Notes: generated by a model not told the origin, from the sequence alone. A stretch of 43,728 nt of DNA from CAJQND01 sp051010055 (GCA_051010055.1 JBPCVY010000237.1:1-43728); one strand, 5' to 3'; positions 24,676-32,539 are shown, numbered from the stretch's first letter. A program made the numbers and translations.

Positions 24676-25943
24676 GGCAAAACCTCAAACGCTGTGGAGA
24701 AAAAATCGGGCGCGCCGAAGTTCCCCGATTTAAGAGCAAGGGCGATAGGAGGATTTGAATTGCCCAATGTCCACGGTACACCGGGTGCTATCTCCGGGCC
24801 AATGGTGAGGGTTTCAATGCCCAGCGCTGAAACGACTGCGCCGGAGGTTTCACCGCCCGCAACTACCAGTTTGCGCACGCCGGCTTCAACGGCCCCACAC
24901 GCAATTTCCCCCATGGCCTGCTCAATAAGGCCGGAGGCTGTTTCCTGGCCGAGTTCCGATTGAGCGTTTGTGAGTGCTTCAGGTGTCGTGGTGGAATAAA
25001 CCAGGCATGGGCTTCTGCGTTTTTCTGCAATGAAACTCAACGCGCTGCGCACCACGCCGTCCTTGTCTGTTGCCAGCTGTTGCGGTTCGATCTTCCATGC
25101 AGAGGCACGTGCCTTGAAGGCGGCAACTTGTGCGTTCGTCGCCTCAGAACAACTTCCTGAGATGACCAGTCCAGCACTGATCTTCGGCCAGTCAATGGGT
25201 TGCGTTTCCGATTGCAACAGGCCGCGTGCGCGGAACAAGTCCGGCAGACCTATAGCCAGCCCGGATCCGCCGGTCATCAACGGCATATCAAAACCTGCCT
25301 CGGCGAGGGTGCGCAGATGTTCATCTGTAAGCGCATCGGCAATAGCAAGGCGGCAAGCGTCTTTCTTGTTAGATTGAAGCCGTTTTCTGACGGCGTCAGG
25401 TCCAGCGGCAACTTCAGTAAATGACACAAGGCCAACCTTGGAGCGGGATTGGCGCGCCAAAACGTCGACGAGATTGGGGTCAGTCATTGGGGTGATGGGA
25501 TGGTGCCGCATGCCGGTTTCTGACAAGAGCTTGCCGCCGACAAAAAGGTGTCCCTGATAAACGGTACGGACATTTTCGGGCGCGGCCGGGCAGGCAATCG
25601 TCATGTCCGTGCCGAGTGAATCCATCAATGCTTCCGCCACAGGCCCGATATTGCCGTCATCGGTTGAATCGAAAGTGGAGCAATATTTGAAGAAAAACTT
25701 ATCTGCCCCTTGTTCACGTAGCCAGCTCAGCGCCTTGAGTGATTGACTCACAGCATTGGTTGCGGGGATGGAGCGTGTTTTCAGGGCAACCACCACGCCG
25801 TCATGGCTTTTTGCCTCTTGCACATTTGCGGGATTGCATGCGGAAAGGCCGTTGAGCTGGATGCACCGCATGCCCTGCCTTGTTAAAACGTTGGCAAGGT
25901 CCGTGGCCCCGGTAAAATCGTCTGCTATACACCCCACCAGCAC
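24672..25943 (-). CDS. otnK: Four-carbon acid sugar kinase (3-oxo-tetronate kinase type, DUF1537)
   Basis: This 423-residue kinase has the DUF1537/SBD-NBD architecture. The N-terminal substrate domain starts 'GCIADDFTGATDLAN', with 'FFKYCSTFDSTDDGNIGPVA' near residues 85-105. The C-terminal nucleotide domain contains 'LVISGSCSEATNAQVA' and the glycine-rich 'LVVAGGETSGAVVSALG'. OtnK phosphorylates 3-oxo-tetronate before OtnC. The frame extends to an ATG at 25982, but a GTG at 25943 directly precedes the family N-terminus and has GAGGGG 8 bases upstream, so it is preferred. First gene of the operon; a GTATAC operator-like site lies about 80 bases upstream. Confidence 0.85.
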   Translation of the reverse strand: MLVGCIADDFTGATDLANVLTRQGMRCIQLNGLSACNPANVQEAKSHDGVVVALKTRSIPATNAVSQSLKALSWLREQGADKFFFKYCSTFDSTDDGNIGPVAEALMDSLGTDMTIACPAAPENVRTVYQGHLFVGGKLLSETGMRHHPITPMTDPNLVDVLARQSRSKVGLVSFTEVAAGPDAVRKRLQSNKKDACRLAIADALTDEHLRTLAEAGFDMPLMTGGSGLAIGLPDLFRARGLLQSETQPIDWPKISAGLVISGSCSEATNAQVAAFKARASAWKIEPQQLATDKDGVVRSALSFIAEKRRSPCLVYSTTTPEALTNAQSELGQETASGLIEQAMGEIACGAVEAGVRKLVVAGGETSGAVVSALGIETLTIGPEIAPGVPWTLGNSNPPIALALKSGNFGAPDFFSTAFEVLP

Positions 25944-26023
25944 GCTAATTCCCCTCGCCGCGGAATGTCGATTTCCGCACATTTATTTTTGACGCCGGCG
26001 GGAAATTGCACCTGCGCACCATT

Positions 26024-26036
26024 TAACGTATACATT
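26024..26036. promoter_or_regulatory. Putative GntR/FCD operator, copy 1
   Basis: TAACGTATACATT lies between the divergent otnK and gntR genes. Its core AACGTATACATT is a near-perfect palindrome (one mismatched pair) around GTATAC, the style of operator used by GntR/FCD regulators. The identical 13 bases recur at 28679-28691 between denD and the MocA-type gene. Confidence 0.6.
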
Positions 26037-26068
26037 AATTATGAAGCATTGGAAAAACAAGAGCGCAA

Positions 26069-26752
26069 ATGCCGAACAAGAACGATAATCCCCGCCGATC
26101 GCTCGTCGATACGGCCTATGAAGAAATGCGGACGCGAATTTTCGAAGGCGACTGGCAGCCGGGCTACCAGGCCTTGGAAGAGGCCATTGCACGCGATCTC
26201 AAGATGAGCCGAACGCCTGTGCGCGAGGCCCTGATCCGTCTGGAACGGGAAGGGCTGGTGGAAATTCTCCCGCGCCGGGGCATGCGCGTGGTGGCAATTT
26301 CGGCAACAGATATGCGCGAGATCTATGAAGTGGTTACGGTGCTCGAATCTGAAGCTGCAGCACGAATTGCGCGCATGAACCCGAGCCAGGACTATCTCAA
26401 GCCATTGCAAGCAGCTGTCGATGGCATGGAAGAGGCGTTGGGCAAGAACGATCTCAGTTCCTGGGCAAAGGCAGACGAAGCGTTCCATCATGGATTGCTG
26501 CGCCTTTCCGGCAATTCTCGCCTGGCGCAAATGGCTATGAGTGTGCAAGACCGTATAAAGCGGGCACGGCTTGCCACCTTGAACGACCGGCCCTTGCCAT
26601 ACCGCTCCAATGATGATCACCGGGCGCTTATCGAGGCCATTTTCAGTGGCGATGTGGAAGCTGCGCGGCGCATCCACACCCAGCACAAGCAAAATGCGAT
26701 GCAATTGATTACCGGTATCCTTGAAGAAAAGGAACGCACGGGCGCCGACTGA
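26069..26752 (+). CDS. GntR family regulator, FCD (FadR-type) subfamily
   Basis: This 227-residue DNA-binding regulator has an N-terminal winged helix (residues 10-75) with 'MSRTPVREALIRLEREGLVE' as the recognition region and 'LPRRGMRV' as wing. The all-helical FCD ligand domain (about residues 85-215) has metal/ligand-binding His residues in 'DEAFHHGLLRLSGN', 'DDHRALIEAI' and 'ARRIHTQH'. It diverges from the otnK operon, with the GTATAC palindrome between them, and is convergent with an EamA transporter gene. It is the obvious candidate regulator of the sugar-acid genes, probably a repressor released by a tetronate-type acid. Confidence 0.88.
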   Translation: MPNKNDNPRRSLVDTAYEEMRTRIFEGDWQPGYQALEEAIARDLKMSRTPVREALIRLEREGLVEILPRRGMRVVAISATDMREIYEVVTVLESEAAARIARMNPSQDYLKPLQAAVDGMEEALGKNDLSSWAKADEAFHHGLLRLSGNSRLAQMAMSVQDRIKRARLATLNDRPLPYRSNDDHRALIEAIFSGDVEAARRIHTQHKQNAMQLITGILEEKERTGAD

Positions 26753-26763
26753 AATGAAAGAGT

Positions 26764-27654
26764 TCAGCGCGGCAGGCACTTGCCAGGCCGCGCTTGCAAC
26801 CTGCGCTCCCGGTACAATAGGTAAAGGCCGCTGCCGATGACGATAGACGCGCCTGCAATTGTCCAGGCGTCTGGAACATCGCCAAAGAACAAGTACCCCA
26901 TTGCCGCCATTGAAACGATCTGTGTGTAAATGAACGGTGCCAGCACCGGAGCAGGCGCCATTCTGTGGGCCTGGCTCAACATGTGATGGCCAATGCCGCC
27001 GCACAGGCCCATGATGACAATCAGAAGCCATTCAAAACCGTCCGGCGGGACCCAGACAAATGGCGCAGCGGGTGCTGCGGCCACCGCGCCGACAACTGAT
27101 GCGTAGAAAACTGATGTTTTAGAGCTGTCGACCGCGCCGACTTTGCGTGATGCAATGAGGTAGAAGGCAACGGACAGCGTACTTGCAAGCGATAGAAGCA
27201 TTGCCCAGTGGAAGCCATCCGTACCCGGCCTGATGATGACCAGTACACCAAGGAAACCGAAGGCCACGGCAATCCATCGCCGCGGCCCTACAGCTTCACC
27301 CAGCAAAGGCACCGAAAGGGCGCAGACCCAGAGCGGACTTGAGAACATGATTGCGGAGGTCTGATCAAGGCGCAAATATTTCACGGCGACAAAATTGGAA
27401 AGGGTGGCTGCGAGAAGAAGTAGCCCACGCACTATTTGCAGTTTCGGCGCCTTGGTGATGAACAGTGATTTGCCGCCGGAGAACCAGACAAAAACCAGCG
27501 CATAACCCACCGCAAAGACATAGCGGAGGAATACGGTCTGGGCCACGGGCAGGCTGGCGCCCAGAAATTTTGCGCATGAATCAAGGCCAGCAAAAAAGAT
27601 GAACGCACCGATCATCAATGCGATGCCGCCCAGACGTGCTTTTCCCTCGTCCAT
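26764..27654 (-). CDS. EamA/DMT-superfamily transporter linked to denD
   Basis: This 296-residue inner-membrane protein has ten predicted helices in two EamA domains ('DQTSAIMFSSPLWVCALSV' in the first, 'APVLAPFIYTQIV' in the second) and a short basic C-terminal tail. It starts 6 bases after the denD stop and is thus co-transcribed with it. Uptake or efflux of a sugar acid or its oxidation product is plausible given this linkage, but DMT proteins carry many substrates and none can be read here. It is convergent with the GntR gene. Confidence 0.85.
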   Translation of the reverse strand: MDEGKARLGGIALMIGAFIFFAGLDSCAKFLGASLPVAQTVFLRYVFAVGYALVFVWFSGGKSLFITKAPKLQIVRGLLLLAATLSNFVAVKYLRLDQTSAIMFSSPLWVCALSVPLLGEAVGPRRWIAVAFGFLGVLVIIRPGTDGFHWAMLLSLASTLSVAFYLIASRKVGAVDSSKTSVFYASVVGAVAAAPAAPFVWVPPDGFEWLLIVIMGLCGGIGHHMLSQAHRMAPAPVLAPFIYTQIVSMAAMGYLFFGDVPDAWTIAGASIVIGSGLYLLYRERRLQARPGKCLPR

Positions 27655-27660
27655 GGCGGC

Positions 27661-28653
27661 TTATTCGGATGGCTCGAGATAGTCGGCAATGTAGTAGCGG
27701 ACAATCTCCTCCAGGCTGTTCTCGCGCGGCAGACCGAGCGCTGCCGCCCTGTCATAGTGTGTGTCGAGTGGCCAAGTGGCGACGATTTCCTCAATAAAGG
27801 GATCGGGCTCAACTGATATTTGCCCCAGGGGCCGGTTTCCCGCTGCAGCTATAAGGGCGGCAATCATCTCTTCCACCGTCACTGTGAGGGCGGGCAAGGA
27901 TAGAGCGCGGTCTGTGCCAAGCTTTTCGCCCGTCAGTTCATGCAGCGCGATAATGCCGTCAACAATTGCCCTGTAACCCAAAAGAGGCATGACCGTCTCA
28001 GTCTTCACCGGCAAGGTAAAATCGACACCGTTAAGCGGTTCGCGGAAAACGCCGCTCACAAATGATGAGGCGGCAGCATTTGGTTTGCCCGGCCTGATGA
28101 TAACCGTTGGAAGCCGGGCCGACCGCCCGTCAATAAATCCCTTCCGGGTATAGTCGTTTATCATCAGCTCCCCGATGGCCTTTGTCATGCCATAAGTGGT
28201 TTGCGGATTTTGCTTTGTATCATCGCCAACGCTTTTTGGCATGTGATCGCCGCCGAATGCTGCGATCGAACTGGCAAACACCACACGCGGCGTGCTGGCG
28301 CGGCCTCGTGCTGCCTCAAGAACATTGCGGCCGCCATCAAGATTGACCCGCATGGCCAAATCAAAATCCTGCTCGCCGCCACCGCTCACCACGGATGCCA
28401 GATGAAAGATCGAGATATCGTCCCGGTCGACAAGGGCGCTGACGGCTTTTTCATCAGAAATATCGCCTGCAACAATCGAAATGCGTTCATCCAGCCCGGC
28501 AGGTTTCGTATCCGGTATCAACGCATCGAAAAGAACCATCTCGTCGATTTGAGCAAGCTGGCCGTCAGGCCCTGAGACCTTTTCTTTCTCCAGCAACCGA
28601 TTTGCCAGCCGGAAACCGATAAAGCCCGTGCCGCCTGTGATGAGTATTTTCAT
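27661..28653 (-). CDS. denD: D-erythronate dehydrogenase
   Basis: This 330-residue NAD-dependent short-chain (extended SDR) enzyme matches DenD, which oxidises D-erythronate to 2-oxo-D-tetronate. The N-terminal Rossmann motif is 'ILITGGTGFIGFRLANRLL', the active site shows Ser-Ser-Ile in 'VFASSIAAFGG' and the Tyr/Lys pair in 'TTYGMTKAIGEL'. 'RLPTVIIRPGKPNAAAS' is typical of this subgroup. It diverges from the MocA-type gene across 88-103 bases that hold the second copy of the GTATAC site, and is followed by the EamA transporter. Together with otnK and otnC it supplies most of the D-erythronate route to dihydroxyacetone phosphate. Confidence 0.87.
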   Translation of the reverse strand: MKILITGGTGFIGFRLANRLLEKEKVSGPDGQLAQIDEMVLFDALIPDTKPAGLDERISIVAGDISDEKAVSALVDRDDISIFHLASVVSGGGEQDFDLAMRVNLDGGRNVLEAARGRASTPRVVFASSIAAFGGDHMPKSVGDDTKQNPQTTYGMTKAIGELMINDYTRKGFIDGRSARLPTVIIRPGKPNAAASSFVSGVFREPLNGVDFTLPVKTETVMPLLGYRAIVDGIIALHELTGEKLGTDRALSLPALTVTVEEMIAALIAAAGNRPLGQISVEPDPFIEEIVATWPLDTHYDRAAALGLPRENSLEEIVRYYIADYLEPSE

Positions 28654-28678
28654 GTTGCCCCCGAGTTTAAATTGACCC

Positions 28679-28691
28679 TAACGTATACATT
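28679..28691. promoter_or_regulatory. Putative GntR/FCD operator, copy 2
   Basis: This exact repeat of the 13 bases found at 26024-26036 lies 26 bases upstream of denD and about 65 bases upstream of the divergent oxidoreductase. Its position within both promoter regions suits a repressor site. It is the main evidence that the two parts of the island form one regulon. Confidence 0.6.
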
Positions 28692-28756
28692 GAGCAGGTG
28701 CACATGAAATATGTGCATGTTGGCCATGCGCGGCGGGCAGCGTGGAAAATCGTTTC

Positions 28757-29800
28757 ATGGGTTTTGGGAAGATGCCGGAAAAGAGCTTGAGGGTTGCTGC
28801 CGCCGGAACTGGATTTTTCAGCCAGTTTCATTTCGATGCCTGGTTGCGCTTGCCGGTGGATGTTGTTGGGGTTTGTGATTTAGATGAGGCCAGGGCAGGG
28901 GTGGTTGCCGGGCAGTTCGATGGTGCGGGTGTGTTTACAGATTTTGAGGCGATGCTTGATGAAACATCGCCGGACATTGTGGACATCATAACCCCGCCGC
29001 CCACTCATTATGCATTCGTGAGTGCCGCTGCCCGGCGTGGTATTACGGCCATATGCCAAAAACCGTTTTGCAACTCGCTTGAGGAGGCCGAGAAACTGGT
29101 GCGCCTCTTGCAAGAGAAGGGCGCATTATGCGTGGTGCATGAAAACTTCCGGTTTCAGCCCTGGTATGGGGAACTCAAAAAGTTGATTGACGAAGGCGCA
29201 GTGGGTACGCCTTACCAGGTGGCGTTCCGGCTGCGCCCCGGCGATGGGCAAGGCCCGCAGGCCTACCTTGACCGCCAGCCCTATTTTCAGGATATGGAGC
29301 GCTTCCTGGTGCACGAAACAGCAATTCACTGGATTGATGTGTTCCGTTTCATGTTTGGGGAAGTCTCAGCAGTAACCGCCCGGCTTACCAGGTTCAATCC
29401 TGCTATTGCCGGTGAAGATGCGGGATTTATCATTTTTGAATTTGCAAATGGCGCACGTGGGTTGTTTGACGGTAATCGGCTGGCTGACCATGCGGCGGAA
29501 AACCGCCGGCTGACTATGGGCGATATGCTGATTGATGGATCCGGCGGCGCAGTGCAACTGAACGGGGATGGTGAAATATTCCTTCGCCGGTCCGGTTCGA
29601 ACCAATCCGCGCAACATGAGTATGATTGGCAAGATATCGGGTTTGGGGGTGATTGTGTCTACCGGCTTCAGGCTCATGTTCTCGCTCATCTCACTTCTGG
29701 GAGGACGCTGTGGAACTCTGCTGAGGATTATCTCACCAACTTGCGCATAGAAGAGGCGGTTTACCGCTCAGCAGAAGAGGGCATCACGATCAAGTTTTAA
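28757..29800 (+). CDS. Gfo/Idh/MocA family oxidoreductase
   Basis: This 347-residue NAD(P)-dependent sugar or sugar-acid dehydrogenase has an N-terminal Rossmann fold ('VAAAGTGFFSQFHFDAW'), the family signature 'CQKPFCNSLEEAEKLV' (equivalent to the EKP motif, with Gln in place of Glu) and 'VHENFRFQPWY'. The C-terminal domain has 'VHETAIHWIDVFRFMFGE'. Starts at 28742 (GTG), 28757 and 28772 are possible; the ATG at 28757 has GGAAA about 8 bases upstream. It shares the GTATAC site with denD. Some MocA proteins in rhizobial C4/C5 sugar-acid clusters oxidise apiose or lactone precursors; no substrate is claimed here. Its stop overlaps the MFS gene stop. Confidence 0.85.
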   Translation: MGFGKMPEKSLRVAAAGTGFFSQFHFDAWLRLPVDVVGVCDLDEARAGVVAGQFDGAGVFTDFEAMLDETSPDIVDIITPPPTHYAFVSAAARRGITAICQKPFCNSLEEAEKLVRLLQEKGALCVVHENFRFQPWYGELKKLIDEGAVGTPYQVAFRLRPGDGQGPQAYLDRQPYFQDMERFLVHETAIHWIDVFRFMFGEVSAVTARLTRFNPAIAGEDAGFIIFEFANGARGLFDGNRLADHAAENRRLTMGDMLIDGSGGAVQLNGDGEIFLRRSGSNQSAQHEYDWQDIGFGGDCVYRLQAHVLAHLTSGRTLWNSAEDYLTNLRIEEAVYRSAEEGITIKF

Positions 29801-31095
29801 GCCGTTTCGCCCACCTGTTGCTGGCAATAGGTTTCCCGGGTGAGAAACACCGCAAACAGCCCCAGTACGGCGAGCGCCAGAATACTTATAAAGGCGATGT
29901 CGTACATTTGCCGGCTATAGACCCTGATGCCTTCGCGCATGGCGCCATCCCACTGCCATTCCAGTAAGAGCCCGATAATCGGCTGCAAGATAGCGCCGGC
30001 CCCAACTGTCATCATGTTGACAAGGCCGGTCACCGTGCCGTGGACACGGTGCGGTGCGACTTCCTTGGCGAATGCATAGGTGCTCGTCATGCCCGCACCA
30101 TTCAGCCCCAGCAAAAAGATGACGATAGCGGTCATCGACAACGGCAGGTCGGGGCCGAGGAAAAGAACATAAATCAGCGCGACATTGAGAAAGGCCGCGA
30201 TCGCGATGGGCGGCTTTCTACGCCCCAGGGCATCTGAGAACCAGCCACATATCGGTGCGCCGCAGGCAAAGCCGATGAGTATCAGCGAAGTGTAACCTGC
30301 AGCTTCCGGACGGGCGAGGCCATAGCGCTCCATCAGATAGGGCACACCCCACAGCCCGCCAAAGGCAAGCATGGGGCCGGAACACGCCATGGCGATAAAG
30401 CCGATGGCCCAGACTTGCTGCAGTCTCAGGGTCTGTGCAAATTTCTGCCATAGGGAGCTCTCGTGTGTGGCTTCGGTGGCCGCCGGATGCCACCCGGTGG
30501 CTTCTTCGGGCGTGTTGCGCACCACCAACCAAATGGTAGCAGACAGGATGAAGGCGAAAACCGCAGCAGCCGCCATCACCGGGCGCCAGCCATATATAAC
30601 CACTAAAGCAGCGAGTGGTCCCTGGCCCATGACGCCGGACATAAGCCCGGCAAACATGGTAACGCCGGAAAGAAAGGCAAACCTGCGCGGCGGGAACCAG
30701 CGGGCAGCAAGGGTTAGCGTTGCGACAAAGGCAACGGCTGTTCCCGTGCCCACCAGAATACGCCCCACATAGGCAACTTCAACCTGGGGAGCGACAGAGA
30801 AAATCAAGCTCCCCATCCCTGCCAGCAACATGGAAAGCGACAGCATGATGCGCGCTCCCCATTTATCCATCAGCGCGCCGATGGGCACCTGCAGGCCGGC
30901 GTAGAAGTAAAAGTACAGCGCAGACAAATTTCCCAGCACCGCAGCGCCCACGTCGAACGAACGCATCAGGTCGTCCACCATGGCCGACGGGGTGACCCGC
31001 TGGAAGAATGCATAGCCAAACGAAATGCATCCCAGAGCGAATATAATCCGCCCGCGCCAGTTGTAAGTCTCACTCGATTGCGAAATTTCGGACAT
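29797..31095 (-). CDS. MFS transporter, probable organic/sugar acid carrier
   Basis: This 432-residue, twelve-helix major facilitator protein starts with a short cytoplasmic leader at 'MSEISQSS'. The loop-2/3-type motif near residues 75-85 reads 'GALMDKWGARIMLSLS'. The loop after helix 8 reads 'GWFSDALGRRKPP'. The frame extends to a TTG at 31173, but the ATG at 31095 gives a normal N-terminus, although no good Shine-Dalgarno is seen. Being convergent with, and overlapping the stop of, the MocA-type gene, it probably belongs to the sugar-acid island as an uptake system. The substrate is inferred from context only. Confidence 0.85.
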   Translation of the reverse strand: MSEISQSSETYNWRGRIIFALGCISFGYAFFQRVTPSAMVDDLMRSFDVGAAVLGNLSALYFYFYAGLQVPIGALMDKWGARIMLSLSMLLAGMGSLIFSVAPQVEVAYVGRILVGTGTAVAFVATLTLAARWFPPRRFAFLSGVTMFAGLMSGVMGQGPLAALVVIYGWRPVMAAAAVFAFILSATIWLVVRNTPEEATGWHPAATEATHESSLWQKFAQTLRLQQVWAIGFIAMACSGPMLAFGGLWGVPYLMERYGLARPEAAGYTSLILIGFACGAPICGWFSDALGRRKPPIAIAAFLNVALIYVLFLGPDLPLSMTAIVIFLLGLNGAGMTSTYAFAKEVAPHRVHGTVTGLVNMMTVGAGAILQPIIGLLLEWQWDGAMREGIRVYSRQMYDIAFISILALAVLGLFAVFLTRETYCQQQVGETA

Positions 31096-31172
31096 GATAA
31101 AGAGTTTCGTTGCGCACGAACTTGACGTTCTACGCACTTGCGCATCGTGAGGGAATGAAAAAATCAACCGCA

Positions 31173-31208
31173 AATCAAAGAAGCCGCCGGAAGATGCGGC
31201 GGCTTCTT
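31173..31208 (-). terminator. Rho-independent terminator after the secretin-N-domain gene
   Basis: A 12-bp GC-rich stem (AAGAAGCCGCCG at 31178-31189, CGGCGGCTTCTT at 31197-31208, 7-base loop) lies 27 bases past the stop of the minus-strand gene at 31236. The T-rich tail on the minus strand (TTTGATTT) is modest. It separates the pilus locus from the MFS gene upstream region. Confidence 0.65.
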
Positions 31209-31235
31209 AAGCTTGTTAAATCTGAGCTGTTGTAC

Positions 31236-31739
31236 TTATTCGTCAGAAACGTCCGTATTATGTTTGCCGGACGCGCTTTTGTTCTTGTCTGAATTTTGTT
31301 TCTTCACCTTGTTGAAGAAACCAGATGCATCGCCGGTGTTCATCTCACCTTCGCAGAACGGCTTGCAGCGGTAGGACTTACGCCCGGCGCTGGAATAGAT
31401 TGCCAGGCCGAATTTATCAGAAGGGCCAACCAGCACATCCATATTGGCGATTTGCTCACCTTCCTTGGAAAGGATGATAATGTTCGTTGTGCCAAAAGCC
31501 TTGCCTTGAACAACAAGCATGCGCCCGCTGCGCAAATTCACATCAGCAATTCCCGGATTGCCAACAATAATTGTTCCGGGCTTGCCGGTAAGCTGCACCA
31601 CACGGGCCTGATCAACAGGAACTTCTATGGTGGCCCCTGCCATTGCTGTAGATATCGAGCCTACTGCTGCCATCGCCAAAATACCGATAAGGCCGAGGCC
31701 GGCGAGCGTAGCGCGGATAAAGTTCGCGTCGCGGTTCAT
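31236..31739 (-). CDS. Secreted CpaC/secretin N-terminal-domain protein (pilus-associated)
   Basis: This 167-residue exported protein has a signal peptide (residues 1 to about 34, ending near 'STAMAGA') and one copy of the domain found at the N-terminus of CpaC/RcpA secretins: 'VVQLTGKPGTIIVGNPGIAD' and 'GTTNIIILSKEG' align with the equivalent region of CpaC at 34239. It has no secretin channel domain. The tail is charged, with a Cys pair in 'YRCKPFCEGEMN' and a Lys/Ser/Asn-rich end. It has a clear ribosome site (GAAGGA) and diverges from the Flp pilin. It probably assists pilus secretin assembly or pilotin-like function. Confidence 0.75.
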   Translation of the reverse strand: MNRDANFIRATLAGLGLIGILAMAAVGSISTAMAGATIEVPVDQARVVQLTGKPGTIIVGNPGIADVNLRSGRMLVVQGKAFGTTNIIILSKEGEQIANMDVLVGPSDKFGLAIYSSAGRKSYRCKPFCEGEMNTGDASGFFNKVKKQNSDKNKSASGKHNTDVSDE

Positions 31740-32281
31740 TTCCGTGTTCCTTCTGTCTTCCCAGCAAATCTCACGCGTTTTCGGGTTCGCCTGGGGGAGA
31801 TTTATTTCTCATCCACCAGTAGAAGACCTTAAAATGGTGAAGGAAGACTTACGAAAACGAATAAATTCGGAATTTTATTTGGAACCGGCGTCCTATTCTT
31901 GCGCCTAAATATATAATATGTTTCTGGCGATTTCCGGTGCCCTGGTTCTCAAAGGCGTGAGTTTGACGATATTCGCAATCAAATCTGTATACGGAAGTGG
32001 CCTCTCTTCTGCAAAGTAATCAGCGGTTAACCAATCTATATCGGGTTTATAAGTAAAAAATCATTATTACTTAGATTGTACATTATTAATACTTGTAGAA
32101 ATAAAGATTTACCAAGATTTAACCAAATACAAAGTGAATTAATACGGTAAATGACTTGAACGTTGCATTTAACTTCGTGTTAAATTCTCAGGGATAGATT
32201 GGCCATAGTTCCGGTGCAGGAGCACTTGTTCTTTGAACCGGGCTGGTGCTGTGAAAACTGAGTAAGTAAGGAGTATGAGTA
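31740..32281. other. AT-rich divergent regulatory region between pilus genes
   Basis: This 542-base stretch carries no convincing coding region: the frames crossing it are short and lack ribosome sites. It is much richer in A/T than its surroundings, especially 31860-32190. It holds the CtrA-type box at 32169-32183, an isolated GTATAC (near 31987) whose flanks do not match the sugar-acid operator, and the pilin ribosome site AAGGAG at 32268-32273. It probably contains promoters in both directions. Confidence 0.7.
32169..32183. promoter_or_regulatory. Perfect CtrA-type box upstream of Flp pilin
   Basis: TTAACTTCGTGTTAA fits the CtrA consensus TTAA-N7-TTAA exactly. It lies about 100 bases before the pilin ATG, and a TAGATT -10-like element follows about 10 bases after the second half-site, so the box would overlap the -35 region as in CtrA-activated promoters such as Caulobacter pilA. 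Confidence 0.65.
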
Positions 32282-32440
32282 ATGCTTTCACGTTTCTTCA
32301 AAGACGAATCTGGTGCTACTGCTATTGAATATGGCCTGATTGCTGCTGGTATCGCTGTTGCGATCGTTGTTGTAGTCGGTCAGGTAGGCAGCAGCCTCGT
32401 GACCACGTTTACCGCAGTTGAGACCAATCTCACTCAGTAA
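32282..32440 (+). CDS. pilA: Flp/Fap-type major pilin
   Basis: This 52-residue prepilin is too short for many gene finders. It has a basic leader 'MLSRFFKDESG', then the Flp motif 'ATAIEYGLIAAGIAVAIV' with the conserved Glu and Tyr, and ends 'TAVETNLTQ'. Prepilin peptidase (CpaA, next gene) should cut after the Gly at residue 11, leaving a 41-residue hydrophobic pilin that assembles into Tad/Flp adhesive pili. AAGGAG lies 8 bases before the ATG. A CtrA-type box precedes it and a strong terminator follows, so it is likely expressed as a separate abundant message ahead of the assembly genes. Confidence 0.95.
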   Translation: MLSRFFKDESGATAIEYGLIAAGIAVAIVVVVGQVGSSLVTTFTAVETNLTQ

Positions 32441-32504
32441 GCGACGAGCCTTACGCGGCGACTAAACTAAAAACACGCCGCTACTCCTGAACATTTTGGG
32501 AGGC

Positions 32505-32539
32505 GACAACCGGCAGATGCTCTGCCGGTTGTCTTTATA
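32505..32539 (+). terminator. Strong terminator after Flp pilin
   Basis: A 13-bp perfect stem (GACAACCGGCAGA at 32505-32517 and TCTGCCGGTTGTC at 32521-32533, loop TGC) is followed by TTTATA. It would end or attenuate transcription after the pilin and so raise pilin mRNA over the downstream cpa genes. Confidence 0.9.

Noticed and set aside
26023..26038. TTAA...TTAA pattern that looks like a CtrA box before gntR
   Set aside because: The spacer is 8, not 7, and the conserved part shared with 28679-28691 is the GTATAC centre, whose second copy lacks the flanking TTAA.
26041..26088. 15-codon frame overlapping the gntR start, a possible upstream ORF
   Set aside because: No ribosome site upstream and the length is not above chance.
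26039..27031. 330-codon minus-strand frame across gntR and the EamA gene
   Set aside because: It spans two genes supported by strong domain motifs and gives a His/Arg/Cys-rich nonsense protein.
31985..31994. A third GTATAC in the pilus intergenic region
   Set aside because: The flanks do not match the TAACGTATACATT repeat; a six-base palindrome alone is expected by chance.
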